Positions 8,056 to 17,865 of a DNA stretch of 64,000 nt are shown here, one piece after another; the first letter of the stretch is position 1; each line of letters begins with the position of its first letter. The notes beneath the pieces are model-generated. The model saw only the letters and a list, made by a program, of their open reading frames with translations, searched no databases and was not told the DNA's origin. Source of the DNA: Candidatus Aminicenantota bacterium (GTDB lineage: Bacteria; Acidobacteriota; Aminicenantia; S016-38); assembly GCA_027068075.1 (NCBI GenBank), contig JAMOUJ010000002.1, positions 62,001 to 126,000 on the forward strand. The letters are read 5' to 3'. The translations under genes and the position numbers were made by a program.

Positions 8056-9151
8056 AGGAAAGAAAACACCGGAAAATAAAGGAGAAGTCAACTTCGCCAG
8101 GTTCGCCAAGAAGTATCTGCCCGACGACTATGTTCTGGTGACCAACCCGGAGATAAACAATGTGGAGGTGGATTACCTCCTCTTCGGACCGGATAAATTC
8201 CTGGTAATTGAAATAAAATACTGGATGGGCGTCATCGTTGAAAACCCCTTCGGCAAGTGGAAAATAATCTACGGAAAGAGGGAAAAGAGCGAATACGATC
8301 CCTTTTACCAGGCCCAGAGGGAAAGAAAGGCAGTAAACAAGTTCATCTACGACAAATTTGGGATAAAATTTCAGAGCAAATGCCTCATCCTGAACATGGC
8401 CCAGGGGGCGGAGTTCAATGTTTCCAAGAGGCAAAAAAACTTCATCCTCTTTCAGTACAAAAGCGACGAATCCCTGAGAAAACTCCTGGTGGAAGGGAAC
8501 TTCGGAAAGGTGGGAAGGGACCTGGCCACAAAACTCCGCAAAAACTTCCTCTCTTACTGGGGAGCAAAACTGGAGCCCTCGGACCCCAACCTGTGGTCCT
8601 GGGACTGCTTCTCTAACAACAAAATCTTCATCTGTCTCCATCCCAAGGAAAACCGGGATGTATCGGAACAGAACAACGACGCCATACTGAGTTTCATAAG
8701 AGGATACTCCATGGAGGCCATAGCCCTCTGGGAAAGGCTGCTTTACTCGGAAACCGTCTCCCCCCTGGAAAAAAGTTTCATCATAACGAACCTGGCCTAC
8801 GCCTACTACAGAACCGAACAGTTCCAGGAACTGGCCAAATTCCTCTACACCCACAGTTTCAAGGAGGAGGCCCCGGAATTCAAGGAATACCTGGACTATC
8901 TTCTGGCCCTGGCCTACTTCAAAATGGGAGGAAGGGACAACTACGAAAAGGCCCTCAACCTTGCCCTTTCCATCCCGGACAAGGGCTTAGTGTCCAGGGA
9001 AGAGAAGAAAAAACTCCTCTTTAACATATACGCCGCACTCCACCGATGGGAAGAGGCCGGCAAAATATTGAAGGAACTGGCCAGAAAGGGCGATGGGGCC
9101 ATAAAACAGCGCCTGAAACTGGTGGAGGAAAAAATTTCCCGCAATAAATAA
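8033..9151 (+). CDS. NERD-domain nuclease-like protein with helical repeat tail
   Basis: Residues about 15-110 match the nuclease-related domain (NERD), a PD-(D/E)XK-like fold: GEVNFARFAKKYLPDDYV, then EVDYLLFGPDKFLVIEIKYW. The conserved Asp and Glu-x-Lys of the active site are present. From about residue 225 the protein is helical, with TPR-like pairs (FIITNLAYAYYRTEQF, LALAYFKMGG). NERD proteins are linked to DNA processing or defence, but this member sits among housekeeping genes. The start was chosen at 8033 because of a GAGG ribosome site. The TPR tail suggests a protein partner. Confidence 0.72.
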   Translation: MAKILTFRGKKTPENKGEVNFARFAKKYLPDDYVLVTNPEINNVEVDYLLFGPDKFLVIEIKYWMGVIVENPFGKWKIIYGKREKSEYDPFYQAQRERKAVNKFIYDKFGIKFQSKCLILNMAQGAEFNVSKRQKNFILFQYKSDESLRKLLVEGNFGKVGRDLATKLRKNFLSYWGAKLEPSDPNLWSWDCFSNNKIFICLHPKENRDVSEQNNDAILSFIRGYSMEAIALWERLLYSETVSPLEKSFIITNLAYAYYRTEQFQELAKFLYTHSFKEEAPEFKEYLDYLLALAYFKMGGRDNYEKALNLALSIPDKGLVSREEKKKLLFNIYAALHRWEEAGKILKELARKGDGAIKQRLKLVEEKISRNK

Positions 9152-9160
9152 GGAGGGACC

Positions 9161-10336
9161 ATGGGAAAACTTGATTTTTTAACCCAAGAAATTGAAGAAC
9201 TAAAAAAGGCAGGTCTCTACAACACCATAAGGGTAATAGGCTCAGCCCAGGATGCCTGGACGGAGGTGGACGGGAAAAAGGTCCTCAACATGTGTTCCAA
9301 CAATTACCTGGGATTTGCCAACCACCCTGAACTCAAAAAGAAGGCCATGGAGGCCATAGAACTCTACGGTGTGGGTCCGGCGGCGGTGAGGAGCATAGCG
9401 GGAACCATGCACCTCCACAACATCCTGGAGGACAAACTGGCCAGGTTCAAAAAGGAGGAAGCGGCCCTCTCCTTCCAGGGAGGTTTTATAACCAACCTGG
9501 CGGTGATCCCCGCCATCATCCCCTCCCCGGAGGATGTGGTCTTCTCCGACGAACTCAACCACGCCAGCATAATAGACGGAATAAGGCTTTCCAAGGCTAA
9601 AAGGGTGATCTACAAACACCTGGACATGAACCACCTGGAGGATCAACTGAAGGCCAACGACGGGCGCAGGAAACTCATCGTCTCCGACGGGGTCTTCTCC
9701 ATGGACGGGGACATAGCCCCCCTTCCGGAACTGGTGGAACTCTCGGAGAAATACGACGCCCTCCTCATGATAGACGATGCCCACGGCGAGGGGGTCCTGG
9801 GAAGCCACGGCCGAGGAATAAGCGACCACTTCGGTCTCCACGGCAAGGTCCACATTGAGGTGGGAACGCTTAGCAAAGCCTTCGGCGTTGTGGGAGGATT
9901 CGTGGCGGGCAGCAAGGCCCTGGTGGAATTTCTCAAACAGAAGGCCAGGCCCTTCCTCTTCTCATCTGCCACCACCCCGGCGGATGTGGCGGCGGTGATA
10001 GCGGCGGTGGACATCTTAGAAAACGACGACTCCCTGGTCAAGAAACTCTGGGACAACGCCAAGTACTTCAAAGGAAAAATGAGGGATCTGGGCTTTGACA
10101 CCGGACAGAGCCAGACCCCCATCACCCCGGTTATGCTGGGGGAAGCAAAACTGGCCCAGGAGTTCTCCCGCCGGCTGTTTGAGGAGGGAATTTTTGCCCA
10201 GGCCATCGGTTATCCCACGGTTCCCAAGGGCAAGGCCAGGATAAGGGTGATGATTTCGGCGGCCCATTCCAAGGAGGACCTGGACTTCGCCCTGGAGAAA
10301 TTTGAGAAGGTAGGAAAGGAACTGGGAGTCATTTGA
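9161..10336 (+). CDS. kbl: Glycine C-acetyltransferase (2-amino-3-ketobutyrate CoA ligase)
   Basis: PLP-dependent alpha-oxoamine synthase. It interconverts glycine plus acetyl-CoA and 2-amino-3-oxobutyrate, usually in threonine breakdown. It is 391 residues long. The PLP-binding lysine is K239 in GTLSKAFG, with [10 protein letters not shown] and [10 protein letters not shown] motifs upstream. The overall pattern ([24 protein letters not shown]) fits Kbl better than BioF, although the two are close and a BioF role is the main alternative. A strong AGGAGG site precedes the ATG. No threonine dehydrogenase is adjacent, but a threonine aldolase is encoded at 55377. The stop overlaps the TTG start of the antiporter gene. 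Confidence 0.85.
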   Translation: MGKLDFLTQEIEELKKAGLYNTIRVIGSAQDAWTEVDGKKVLNMCSNNYLGFANHPELKKKAMEAIELYGVGPAAVRSIAGTMHLHNILEDKLARFKKEEAALSFQGGFITNLAVIPAIIPSPEDVVFSDELNHASIIDGIRLSKAKRVIYKHLDMNHLEDQLKANDGRRKLIVSDGVFSMDGDIAPLPELVELSEKYDALLMIDDAHGEGVLGSHGRGISDHFGLHGKVHIEVGTLSKAFGVVGGFVAGSKALVEFLKQKARPFLFSSATTPADVAAVIAAVDILENDDSLVKKLWDNAKYFKGKMRDLGFDTGQSQTPITPVMLGEAKLAQEFSRRLFEEGIFAQAIGYPTVPKGKARIRVMISAAHSKEDLDFALEKFEKVGKELGVI

Positions 10337-12123
10337 AAAAACTCCTTCTGGCCCTGGCCTTAGTTCTGCCGGTCTTCTCTGCGGAAGTCTCCATACCGTC
10401 CTTTTCTATCCTGAACAAACCCCTCAAAATAAAGGGGCTTAAACCCGGGGATCAGGTAAAAATAGACGGAAGGGAATCGCCGGTGCCCTCCTCCTGGGGA
10501 TTTCACCGGGTGGAGGTTCTTCGCCAGGGCAAAAGGATAAAGGAAGGGAAGTTTCTGGCCCTCCCGGGGCTTTTCACCCTCCTGCCCCCGGCCATAGCCA
10601 TACTCTTAGCCCTTCTAACCCGGGATGTTTTTCTCAGCCTATTCCTGGGCATATTCACATCCTCTCTCCTTCTGAACTTTCTCAACCCGGTAAAGGCCTT
10701 CCTCCGCTCCCTGGATCGCTATGTGATAAAGGCCCTCCTTTCCCCGGAAAAACTATCCATAGTACTGTTCACGCTGCTGCTGGGGGCCATGGTGGGGGTT
10801 ATGAGCAAAAGCGGAGGAATAGAGGGAATAGTCCAGGCCCTGGCCCGACGGGTCCGCTCCCCCAAAACCACTCAACTTTACACCTGGCTCCTGGGCATCT
10901 TCATATTCTTTGACGATTACACCAACACCCTCATCGTGGGAAACACCATGAGGCCCCTGGCGGACAGGTGGAAGGTATCCAGGGAAAAACTGGCCTACAT
11001 CGTGGACTCCACCGCCGCCCCCGTGGCCTCCGTGGCCCTGATTTCCACATGGATAGGTTTTGAAGTATCCCTTATAGGGGAGGGTTTCCGCCATGTGGGC
11101 CTATCCATGGATCCCTACATGGTATTTCTCCGCACTCTTCCCATAAGGTTCTATGTAATCTTCGCCCTTTTCTTCGGCTTTCTCATCATAATTACCGGAA
11201 GGGAATTCGGCCCCATGCTCAGGGCGGAGCGGCGGGCCAGACAGGGAAAACTGCTCCGGGACGGGGCCATCCCCCTGGCGGAATTTGAAATAGGTCCCCT
11301 GCTTCCCCCGCCACACATCCCCAAGAGGTGGATAAACGGGCTTATTCCAATTCTTGCGGTCATCGCCGTTACCTTCTCAGGAATCTACATAACCGGCATG
11401 AACTCCGCCGGCCAGATTCCCCCGGGACCCCTCCTGAAAAAAATAGGTCTCATTTTCTCCAGCGGGGATTCCTTCCGGTCCCTGCTCTGGGGTTCCCTGT
11501 CCGGATTTGCCGTGGCCCTGGCCATGGCGGTGGGCCAGAAACTTCTAAGGATCAGGGAAGCGATGAAGGCCGGGGTGGACGGAATGAAGGCCATGCTCAC
11601 CGCCGTCATCATCCTATCCCTGGCCTGGGCCCTCTCCGAAACCCTCATGGAACTCCGCACAGGGGACTACCTGGCTTCCTCCCTTTCCGGCAGACTGGAT
11701 CCCCGTCTCCTACCGGCGGCGGTTTTTCTGATATCCGCCCTGATTTCCTTTTCCACCGGAACCTCCTGGGGAACCATGAGCATAGTTTATCCCCTGGTGA
11801 TTCCCCTGGCCTATTCCCTGGCCCGGGGAACCCCCCACTTTGAAAAGGTCCTGGTAGCGGTGGTGGCTTCGGTCCTCAGCGGCGCGGTCTTCGGGGACCA
11901 CTGCTCTCCCATTTCCGACACCACCATCATGAGTTCCATGGCCAGTTCCTGCGACCATGTGGACCATGTTAAAACCCAGATCCCCTACGCCATCACCGTG
12001 GCCGTTTTCTCCCTTCTCTTCGGGGTAATTCCCTACAGTTTTTCCCTGCCGTATTTTCTCACCATATCCCTTGAGGCCCTGGCTTTAACGGTCTTCCTTA
12101 TGGCCGTGGGGAAAAAGGTATAG
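10333..12123 (+). CDS. NhaC-family Na+/H+ (or Na+/organic anion) antiporter with exported N-terminal domain
   Basis: 596-residue inner-membrane transporter of the NhaC superfamily. Hallmarks are [42 protein letters not shown] and [16 protein letters not shown] in the central and C-terminal helices. Members exchange Na+ for H+ or for organic acids or amino acids; the substrate cannot be read from sequence. Unusually, residues 1-17 look like a signal peptide and residues about 18-75 form a small exported beta-rich domain before the first transporter helix. It starts at TTG (10333), overlapping the kbl stop as TTGA. Confidence 0.82.
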   Translation: MKKLLLALALVLPVFSAEVSIPSFSILNKPLKIKGLKPGDQVKIDGRESPVPSSWGFHRVEVLRQGKRIKEGKFLALPGLFTLLPPAIAILLALLTRDVFLSLFLGIFTSSLLLNFLNPVKAFLRSLDRYVIKALLSPEKLSIVLFTLLLGAMVGVMSKSGGIEGIVQALARRVRSPKTTQLYTWLLGIFIFFDDYTNTLIVGNTMRPLADRWKVSREKLAYIVDSTAAPVASVALISTWIGFEVSLIGEGFRHVGLSMDPYMVFLRTLPIRFYVIFALFFGFLIIITGREFGPMLRAERRARQGKLLRDGAIPLAEFEIGPLLPPPHIPKRWINGLIPILAVIAVTFSGIYITGMNSAGQIPPGPLLKKIGLIFSSGDSFRSLLWGSLSGFAVALAMAVGQKLLRIREAMKAGVDGMKAMLTAVIILSLAWALSETLMELRTGDYLASSLSGRLDPRLLPAAVFLISALISFSTGTSWGTMSIVYPLVIPLAYSLARGTPHFEKVLVAVVASVLSGAVFGDHCSPISDTTIMSSMASSCDHVDHVKTQIPYAITVAVFSLLFGVIPYSFSLPYFLTISLEALALTVFLMAVGKKV

Positions 12124-12140
12124 CCACCCTCCAAGAAAAA

Positions 12141-12170
12141 TTAACTATTAACCTAAACTTCAAATATAAT
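12141..12170 (+). promoter_or_regulatory. Promoter of phosphate-uptake operon with TTAAC repeats
   Basis: A perfect TATAAT (12165-12170) precedes the porin gene. The -35 is weak (TTAACT, 12141-12146, 18-bp spacing) and lies in short repeats TTAAC (12141-12145), TTAACC (12148-12153) and TAAAC (12154-12158). A poor -35 covered by direct repeats is what an activator site such as a PhoB/PhoP box looks like. That reading is inference supported by the pst genes downstream. Confidence 0.5.
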
Positions 12171-12209
12171 TAAAACGAGAGTTTCAGGATGGAAAAGGAG
12201 GTCCAGCGC

Positions 12210-13226
12210 ATGGGACGGAAAGGCAAGACAAGGGCTCTGGCCCTTTTAATGTTCCTGGGACCCTTCCTGCTCCCGGGGGGAAACGGGAAGATATCCGGAA
12301 AGGTTTACGCCGATTATTACTACATGTTCGGAAACCACGACCCTCACCTGGAGGGTATGAACGGCTTCTGGTTCCGCCGGATCTACTTCACCTACGACCA
12401 CCGCTTCACCCCCACCACCAAAATAAGGGTAAGATTTGAGGCCAACAGCCAGGGGGATTTTCTGGGCAGCGATAAAATCTCCCCCTATGTGAAGGACCTT
12501 TATCTGGAATGGAAAAGGGGAAGTAAAACCCTCATAGTGGGAATTTCCCCTGCTCCCACCTTCAACAAAATAGAGGAAATTTGGGGATACCGCTCCGTGG
12601 AAAAAACTCCCCTGGACCTTTATAAACTGGGGCATTCCCGGGGAACCGGCATAGCCCTCCTGGGAGACTTTGCCCGGGGAAAAATATATTACCACCTGAT
12701 GTTCTCCAACGGTGAGGGGAATAAGTCCGAATACAATCCAGGAAAAAAACTTATGGCCGCCCTGGGCTTTTCCCCCTCCGGCAATTTTTACTTTGAAATC
12801 TACGGGGACTACGAAGGGAACTCCGGCCCCACTCCCCACGCCTACACCCTTCAGGGCTTTGCTTCCGCCACCCGGGGAAAATTCACCGCAGGAATCCAGT
12901 ACAGCGAAAAGACCTACGAGAGCGGAGAGGAAATTAAACTCAGGGTTGCCTCGGCCTTTCTCAAATTTGGCCTCAGTCCAAAGGTGATCCTGCTGGGAAG
13001 GGTGGACCGCATGATGGACCCCAACCCCTACGCCCAGAAAATTCCCTACCTTCCCATGGACCCCACCTCCCCCTTCACCCTTTTCCTTCTGGGGTTGGAC
13101 TACAGGCTCTCTCCCCACATAAGCCTCATACCCAACATAGAAGTGGTGAACTACGACTCTGGCCTTCCCGGGGACCTCATGGGTAAAATAACCCTGTATT
13201 ACAGGTGGAAAGGAGGCAAAAATTGA
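12210..13226 (+). CDS. Outer-membrane porin, probably phosphate-related (OprP/OprO-like)
   Basis: About 338 residues with a signal peptide and a beta-barrel of the phosphate-selective porin type (KVYADYYYM, FWFRRIYFTYDHRFTP, LYLEWKR). Repeated aromatic strands run to a short C-terminal LYYRWKGG. I chose the ATG at 12210 because GGAGGT sits 7 bases upstream of it; an upstream in-frame ATG at 12189 lacks a ribosome site. It leads directly into pstS with a TTGA overlap, so it probably supplies phosphate to the periplasm under phosphate limitation. Ion selectivity is inferred from context. Confidence 0.75.
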   Translation: MGRKGKTRALALLMFLGPFLLPGGNGKISGKVYADYYYMFGNHDPHLEGMNGFWFRRIYFTYDHRFTPTTKIRVRFEANSQGDFLGSDKISPYVKDLYLEWKRGSKTLIVGISPAPTFNKIEEIWGYRSVEKTPLDLYKLGHSRGTGIALLGDFARGKIYYHLMFSNGEGNKSEYNPGKKLMAALGFSPSGNFYFEIYGDYEGNSGPTPHAYTLQGFASATRGKFTAGIQYSEKTYESGEEIKLRVASAFLKFGLSPKVILLGRVDRMMDPNPYAQKIPYLPMDPTSPFTLFLLGLDYRLSPHISLIPNIEVVNYDSGLPGDLMGKITLYYRWKGGKN

Positions 13227-14275
13227 AATACAAACTCTGGTCAATCGTGTACACGGCCTCTCTCCTGCTGTTTTTAGGGACGCTGTCCGCCGGGGGCGAA
13301 AGGGAACTCACCGGAGCCGGAGCCACCTTTCCCTATCCCCTTTATTCCAAGTGGTTTGACATTTACCACACCGAAACCGGGGTGAAGGTCAACTACCAGG
13401 CCATAGGCTCAGGGGGCGGCATAAGGCAACTCCTCAACAAAACCATTGATTTCGGGGGAACCGACGCCTTCATGAGCGACAGGGAAATGGCAAAATCCCC
13501 GGATAACCCCATACTTCACATCCCTACATGCCTGGGGGCGGTGGTGATAACCTACAACCTTCCCGGAAATCCAGAATTGAAACTCTCGCCGGAGGCCCTG
13601 GCAGGAATTTTTCTTGGGAAAATAATCCGGTGGAACGACCCCGCCATCCAGAAGACCAACCCGGAGATCAAACTTCCCTCCTGGAAAATAGCGGTTATTC
13701 ACCGAAGCGACGGCAGCGGAACCACCTTCGTCTTCAGCGATTACCTCAGCAAGATAAGCCGTGATTGGATGCTCAAGGTTGGGAAGGGAAAGGCCCTCCG
13801 ATGGCCCGTGGGCATCGGAGGAAAGGGGAATCCCGGGGTGGCAGCCCTCATCAGGCAGATAAGGGGCTCCATAGGCTATGTGGAACTGGCCTATGCGGAG
13901 CAGAACGGACTTCCCTACGCCTCCATCAAGAACAAAAGCGGTAAATTCATAAAGCCCACCCTCCAGAGCATCTCCGCCGCCGGAAATGTGGACCTGCCCG
14001 ACGATACCAGAACTTCCATAACCGACACGCCGGCTCCGGAAGGATATCCCATCTCCAGTTTCTCTTGGATCATCTTCTACAGGGAACAGAACTACTCCGG
14101 TAGAGACCCGGCCACGGCCAGGGAACTGGTGAACCTCTTATGGTGGACGATACACCAGGGACAGCAATACAACGAAGACCTCCTCTACGCCAAACTCCCA
14201 CCCGGAGCCGTGAAAAAGGCGGAGAGGATTATCAAATCGGTAACCTACAACGGAAAACCCGTTTTGAAAAAATAA
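13223..14275 (+). CDS. pstS: Phosphate-binding protein PstS
   Basis: Periplasmic phosphate receptor for the PstCAB importer, about 350 residues. A signal peptide precedes the PstS opening LTGAGATFPYPLYSKWF. Phosphate-binding motifs follow: AIGSGGGIRQL, DFGGTDAFMS and HRSDGSGTTFVFSDYL. I prefer the TTG at 13223, 6 bases after AGGAGG and overlapping the porin stop (TTGA), over an in-frame GTG at 13205 that lies upstream of the ribosome site. First of four clustered pst genes. Confidence 0.96.
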   Translation: MKYKLWSIVYTASLLLFLGTLSAGGERELTGAGATFPYPLYSKWFDIYHTETGVKVNYQAIGSGGGIRQLLNKTIDFGGTDAFMSDREMAKSPDNPILHIPTCLGAVVITYNLPGNPELKLSPEALAGIFLGKIIRWNDPAIQKTNPEIKLPSWKIAVIHRSDGSGTTFVFSDYLSKISRDWMLKVGKGKALRWPVGIGGKGNPGVAALIRQIRGSIGYVELAYAEQNGLPYASIKNKSGKFIKPTLQSISAAGNVDLPDDTRTSITDTPAPEGYPISSFSWIIFYREQNYSGRDPATARELVNLLWWTIHQGQQYNEDLLYAKLPPGAVKKAERIIKSVTYNGKPVLKK

Positions 14276-14277
14276 CC

Positions 14278-15153
14278 ATGGGCAGAAAAAGCCCCTTTAA
14301 AATCACCCTTTTGCTGGCAGCGGCGGGGGTAACGGTGGTGGCCCTGGCCACCATGTTGAGCCTCCTCTGGGGGTCCACGCCTGCCCTGAAGGCCTTTGGA
14401 TGGAAGTTCTTTTTCCAGAAGGAATGGAACCCGGCCATGGACAGGTTCGGAGCCCTTCCCTTTTTGATAGGAACCCTCCTGACATCCTTCCTGGCCCTCC
14501 TCCTTTCTCTTCCCCTATCCCTTTCCATCTCCCTCCTTCTGGGGGAATATCTGAAGGGTGGGAAACTCTCCTCCTTCATCCGCAGCATGGTGGACCTGAT
14601 TGCCGCAGTTCCCTCGGTGATCTACGGTTTCTGGGGGCTGGAAGTCCTGGTCCCCGCCGTAAGGGAAATGGAAATGAAGATGGACATCGTTCCCTACGGG
14701 GTGGGAATTTTCACCGCCTCCCTCATCCTTTCCGTAATGATAATCCCCAATACCGCATCCCTGGCCCGGGAAGTTATTCAGTTGGTTCCCAGGGACCTCA
14801 AGGAGGCGGCCTATTCCCTGGGGGCCACCCGATACGAAGTCATAAAAAAAGTGGTGGTTCCCTACGCCAGGTCTGGAATTATCGCTGGAATCCTCCTTTC
14901 CCTGGGCAGGGCCCTGGGGGAAACCATGGCGGTAACCATGGTCATAGGAAACAGCAGCGAAATCCCCAAAAGCCTTTTCTCCCCGGCCAACACCATGGCC
15001 AGCGTCATCGCCAACGAGTTCACCGAAGCCACCGGAGACCTGTACTATTCCTCCCTCATAGCCGTGGGACTCCTACTTTTCGTAATAACCACATTGTTCG
15101 GTATACTGGGCCGGTATGTGATTAAGAAAACATCCATAGAGGGAGGGAAATGA
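14278..15153 (+). CDS. pstC: Phosphate ABC transporter permease PstC
   Basis: Inner-membrane half of the Pst importer, about 291 residues. Six membrane helices are visible. The ABC-permease coupling loop reads LKEAAYSLGATRYEVIKKVVVPYARSGI (EAA-type motif), and the PstC-typical GTLLTSFLALLLSLPLS opens the core. The ATG at 14278 follows the pstS stop by two bases. The stop overlaps pstA (ATGA). Confidence 0.96.
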   Translation: MGRKSPFKITLLLAAAGVTVVALATMLSLLWGSTPALKAFGWKFFFQKEWNPAMDRFGALPFLIGTLLTSFLALLLSLPLSLSISLLLGEYLKGGKLSSFIRSMVDLIAAVPSVIYGFWGLEVLVPAVREMEMKMDIVPYGVGIFTASLILSVMIIPNTASLAREVIQLVPRDLKEAAYSLGATRYEVIKKVVVPYARSGIIAGILLSLGRALGETMAVTMVIGNSSEIPKSLFSPANTMASVIANEFTEATGDLYYSSLIAVGLLLFVITTLFGILGRYVIKKTSIEGGK

Positions 15154-15992
15154 AGGGGATAAAACTCAGGATTTTCAAGGACCGGCTTTTCAGGTCCGCC
15201 GTTTACGCCCTTTCTCTCTTATCCCTGACCCCTCTCTTCCTCATCCTCCTCTACATCTTCAAGAGGGGATTAAGGGTAATCAACTGGGAGTTCTTAACCC
15301 GCCTTCCCAGGCCCGTGGGGGTGGAAAACGGAGGAATAGCCAACGCCATCGTGGGAACGCTCATACTGGTTTTCCTGGCCTCCTTGCTTTCCATTCCCCC
15401 GGGGATATGGGCGGGGATTTACCTGGCGGAAAACAAGAACTCAAAACTGGCGGAGGCTGGAAGAACGGCGGTGGATGTCCTTCAGGGAACTCCCTCCATA
15501 GTGGTGGGAATAATAGCCTACCTATGGATAGTCAAGCCCATGGGGAGGTTTTCCGCCCTGGCAGGAGGGGTGGCCCTGGCGATAATGATGCTCCCGGTGG
15601 TGGTGAGGAGCACCGAAGAGGTGGTAAAACTGATTCCCCCTTACCTGAAGGAGGCGGCCTTTGCCCTGGGAGCCTCCTATCCCAAAACCATTTTGAGGGT
15701 GGTGCTTCCCGCCGCCCTTCCTGGAATAGTCTCCGGGGTTCTTTTGGCCGTCTCAAGGGTGGCCGGCGAAACGGCTCCCCTCCTTTTCACGGCCTTTGGA
15801 AACCAGTTCATGAACTACAACATCCTTAAACCCGTAAACGCCCTGCCCCTGGTCATATTCAACTACGCCATGAGTCCCTACGAGGAGTGGAAACGGCTGG
15901 CCTGGGGGGCCTCGGTGGTTCTCATCCTGCTGGTTCTGGCGGGGAACCTAATTTCAAGAACGGTGGTGAAAAAATGGAAAGTGCGATTTTAA
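15150..15992 (+). CDS. pstA: Phosphate ABC transporter permease PstA
   Basis: The second permease of the Pst importer, 280 residues. About six helices, the PstA pattern [21 protein letters not shown] and an EAA loop ([22 protein letters not shown]) are present. It is followed by [13 protein letters not shown], a PstA hallmark. Its start overlaps the pstC stop, and its 3' end overlaps pstB by 19 bases. Confidence 0.96.
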   Translation: MKGIKLRIFKDRLFRSAVYALSLLSLTPLFLILLYIFKRGLRVINWEFLTRLPRPVGVENGGIANAIVGTLILVFLASLLSIPPGIWAGIYLAENKNSKLAEAGRTAVDVLQGTPSIVVGIIAYLWIVKPMGRFSALAGGVALAIMMLPVVVRSTEEVVKLIPPYLKEAAFALGASYPKTILRVVLPAALPGIVSGVLLAVSRVAGETAPLLFTAFGNQFMNYNILKPVNALPLVIFNYAMSPYEEWKRLAWGASVVLILLVLAGNLISRTVVKKWKVRF

Positions 15993-16732
15993 AAACGGAA
16001 AACCTGAGCGCCTATTACGGCAACAACCGGGTGGTCAAATCCGTAACCCTTCCCTTCTACGAAAGGAAAATTACCGTGGTAATGGGGCCTTCTGGATGCG
16101 GAAAGAGCACCTTCATAAGGTGCCTCAACAGAATGCACGAACTCGTGCCCGGCGCCCGGGTGGAGGGAAGGGTTTACCTGAGAAACGAAGATGTTTACGC
16201 CATGGACCCCACCATCGTCCGAAGGAAAATCGGCATGGTCTTTCAGAAGCCCAATCCCTTCCCCACCATGAGCATTTATGATAATGTTATAGCGGGCTAT
16301 AAATTGACCGGGATAAAACTGAAAAAAAGCGAAGCCGACCGAATCGTAGAGACCTCCCTGCGGCAGGCCGCCCTGTGGGACGAAGTTAAGGACTTCCTTC
16401 ACAAGCGCGGCACCTTCCTCTCCGGAGGACAGCAACAGAGGTTGTGTATAGCCAGGGCCCTGGCCATGGAGCCGGAGGTCCTCCTGCTGGACGAGCCCAC
16501 CTCCGCCCTGGACCCCGTAGCCACGGCAAGGATAGAAGAACTCATGGAGGAACTCAGCAAAACCGTCACCATCGTCCTGGTGACCCACAACATAGCCCAG
16601 GCCAGCAGAATCTCCCATTACACCGCCTTTTTCTACATGGGGGAACTGGTGGAATTCGGTCCCACGGAAAGGGTGTTCACCGTGCCCAGGGACAGGAGGA
16701 CCGAGGAATACCTGGTGGGAAAATTCGGATAA
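15974..16732 (+). CDS. pstB: Phosphate ABC transporter ATPase PstB
   Basis: Cytoplasmic ATPase of the Pst importer, 252 residues. Walker A is [11 protein letters not shown]. The PstB-specific segment [17 protein letters not shown] follows. The signature is [16 protein letters not shown], Walker B is [13 protein letters not shown] and the switch His is in VLVTHN. The ATG at 15974 gives a family-length protein; longer in-frame starts would run through pstA without similarity. Confidence 0.97.
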   Translation: MESAILKTENLSAYYGNNRVVKSVTLPFYERKITVVMGPSGCGKSTFIRCLNRMHELVPGARVEGRVYLRNEDVYAMDPTIVRRKIGMVFQKPNPFPTMSIYDNVIAGYKLTGIKLKKSEADRIVETSLRQAALWDEVKDFLHKRGTFLSGGQQQRLCIARALAMEPEVLLLDEPTSALDPVATARIEELMEELSKTVTIVLVTHNIAQASRISHYTAFFYMGELVEFGPTERVFTVPRDRRTEEYLVGKFG

Positions 16733-16742
16733 GGGGGATAAA

Positions 16743-17405
16743 ATGCTCAGGGATAAATTAAACCAACTCAAAGAAAGGGTGCTGGAGATGGCAGTCCTGG
16801 CGGAGAAGATGCTGGAAGAAAGCAAAATCGGCCTCCTGGAAAAAAGAAAGGACCTTCTGAACGACATACTTGAAAACAAAGAACCCAGGGCCAACCGTCT
16901 GGAGGTGGAAATAGAAAAATTCTGCACGGAACTCATTGCCCTTTATCAACCCAAGGCCGGGGACCTAAGGTTTATACTAACGGCCCTGAAAATGAACAAC
17001 GATCTGGAAAGAATCGCAGACCACGCCGTAAACATCGCCGAAAGCGCCCTTCGCCTCATAGACAAACCCCAGGTGAAACCCCTCATTGACATACCCCGCA
17101 TGGCCGACGAAGCCATCTCCATGGTGAAGGACAGCATTAAAGCCTTCATGGAGAGGGATGTTCATCTGGCCGAAGGGGTTCTGAAAAGGGACGACATCGT
17201 GGATCGCCTCAGGGAGCAGGTGATCCGGGAACTCATAACCTACATGATTTCGGACCCCTCCACCATTGAAAGGTCCCTGGAGTTGATCAGAATCGCCCAC
17301 AACCTTGAAAGGGCAGCCGACCTGGCCACCAACCTATCGGAGGATGTCATCTTCATGGTGGAGGGCAAAATCGTAAAACACCGCCTGGATCAGGAGGAAG
17401 GATAA
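16743..17405 (+). CDS. phoU: Phosphate transport regulator PhoU
   Basis: Two-repeat helical-bundle protein, 220 residues, that couples Pst activity to phosphate signalling and prevents over-uptake. Both PhoU repeats carry the metal-site pattern (DLERIADHAVNIAE and NLERAADLATNLSEDV). A GGGGGAT ribosome site precedes the ATG, 10 bases after pstB. No PhoR/PhoB pair lies in the window. The 3' end overlaps the convergent gene by 16 bases. Confidence 0.95.
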   Translation: MLRDKLNQLKERVLEMAVLAEKMLEESKIGLLEKRKDLLNDILENKEPRANRLEVEIEKFCTELIALYQPKAGDLRFILTALKMNNDLERIADHAVNIAESALRLIDKPQVKPLIDIPRMADEAISMVKDSIKAFMERDVHLAEGVLKRDDIVDRLREQVIRELITYMISDPSTIERSLELIRIAHNLERAADLATNLSEDVIFMVEGKIVKHRLDQEEG

Positions 17406-17857
17406 TCTCCTTGAGGGGCTGGCCCCTGTTCGGTCCCGCAGTTCTCCCGCCTTTCCCTTTCGTAGGACTCCCGGTCCGGGAAGGGCTTAAGGGCCCACTC
17501 CTTCAGAATCTTCCCCAGGGCCCTGAAGGATTGAAAATGTAGTATAAACCTGCCCAGGGCGTAAAAATAGGGAATGTTGGGCCCAGGAATAGGAGTCAGG
17601 GGAAGGGTTATGGGAATTAACAGGCCGAAGCCCACCATCCAGAGAAGCCTTTTTCGCCTCTCCCTTTTCAATAACCGCCTCACCTCCTTCTCCCGCATGC
17701 CCGGAGGATAGTAAAAAACCCTGCCCCGGGGTTTGAAAAGGGAGGCCTCGGTGAGCCAGAGGTCCCTTCTGAGCATGGAGACGGTCCGGAGGGGTTTTTC
17801 GTATTTTTTCGCCCAGCCCTGAACTTCCCCCCTTACGACGATCCTGCCGCCGCACAA
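17390..17857 (-). CDS. Small membrane protein resembling the mitochondrial K+/H+ exchange-related family
   Basis: About 155 residues with a basic middle (RRLLKRERRKR) and a hydrophobic pair (residues about 67-100) containing PLTPIPGPNIPYFYALGRFILH. The pattern PGPNxxxFYxxxRxxxH is what I recall from the Mit_KHE1 domain (mitochondrial K+-H+ exchange-related); the match is by memory only. The N-terminus is uncertain: I give a TTG at 17857 just past the DUF4416 stop, while an ATG at 17947 would overlap that gene by 82 bases with unnatural composition. It converges on phoU. Confidence 0.5.
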   Translation of the reverse strand: MCGGRIVVRGEVQGWAKKYEKPLRTVSMLRRDLWLTEASLFKPRGRVFYYPPGMREKEVRRLLKRERRKRLLWMVGFGLLIPITLPLTPIPGPNIPYFYALGRFILHFQSFRALGKILKEWALKPFPDRESYERERRENCGTEQGPAPQGDYPSS

Positions 17858-17865
17858 AAAGAGTT

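Noticed and set aside
8033-9151. Dedicated defence island around the NERD gene
   Set aside because: Neighbours are valS, birA, kbl and an antiporter with matching base composition, and no restriction, toxin or phage-defence genes adjoin it.
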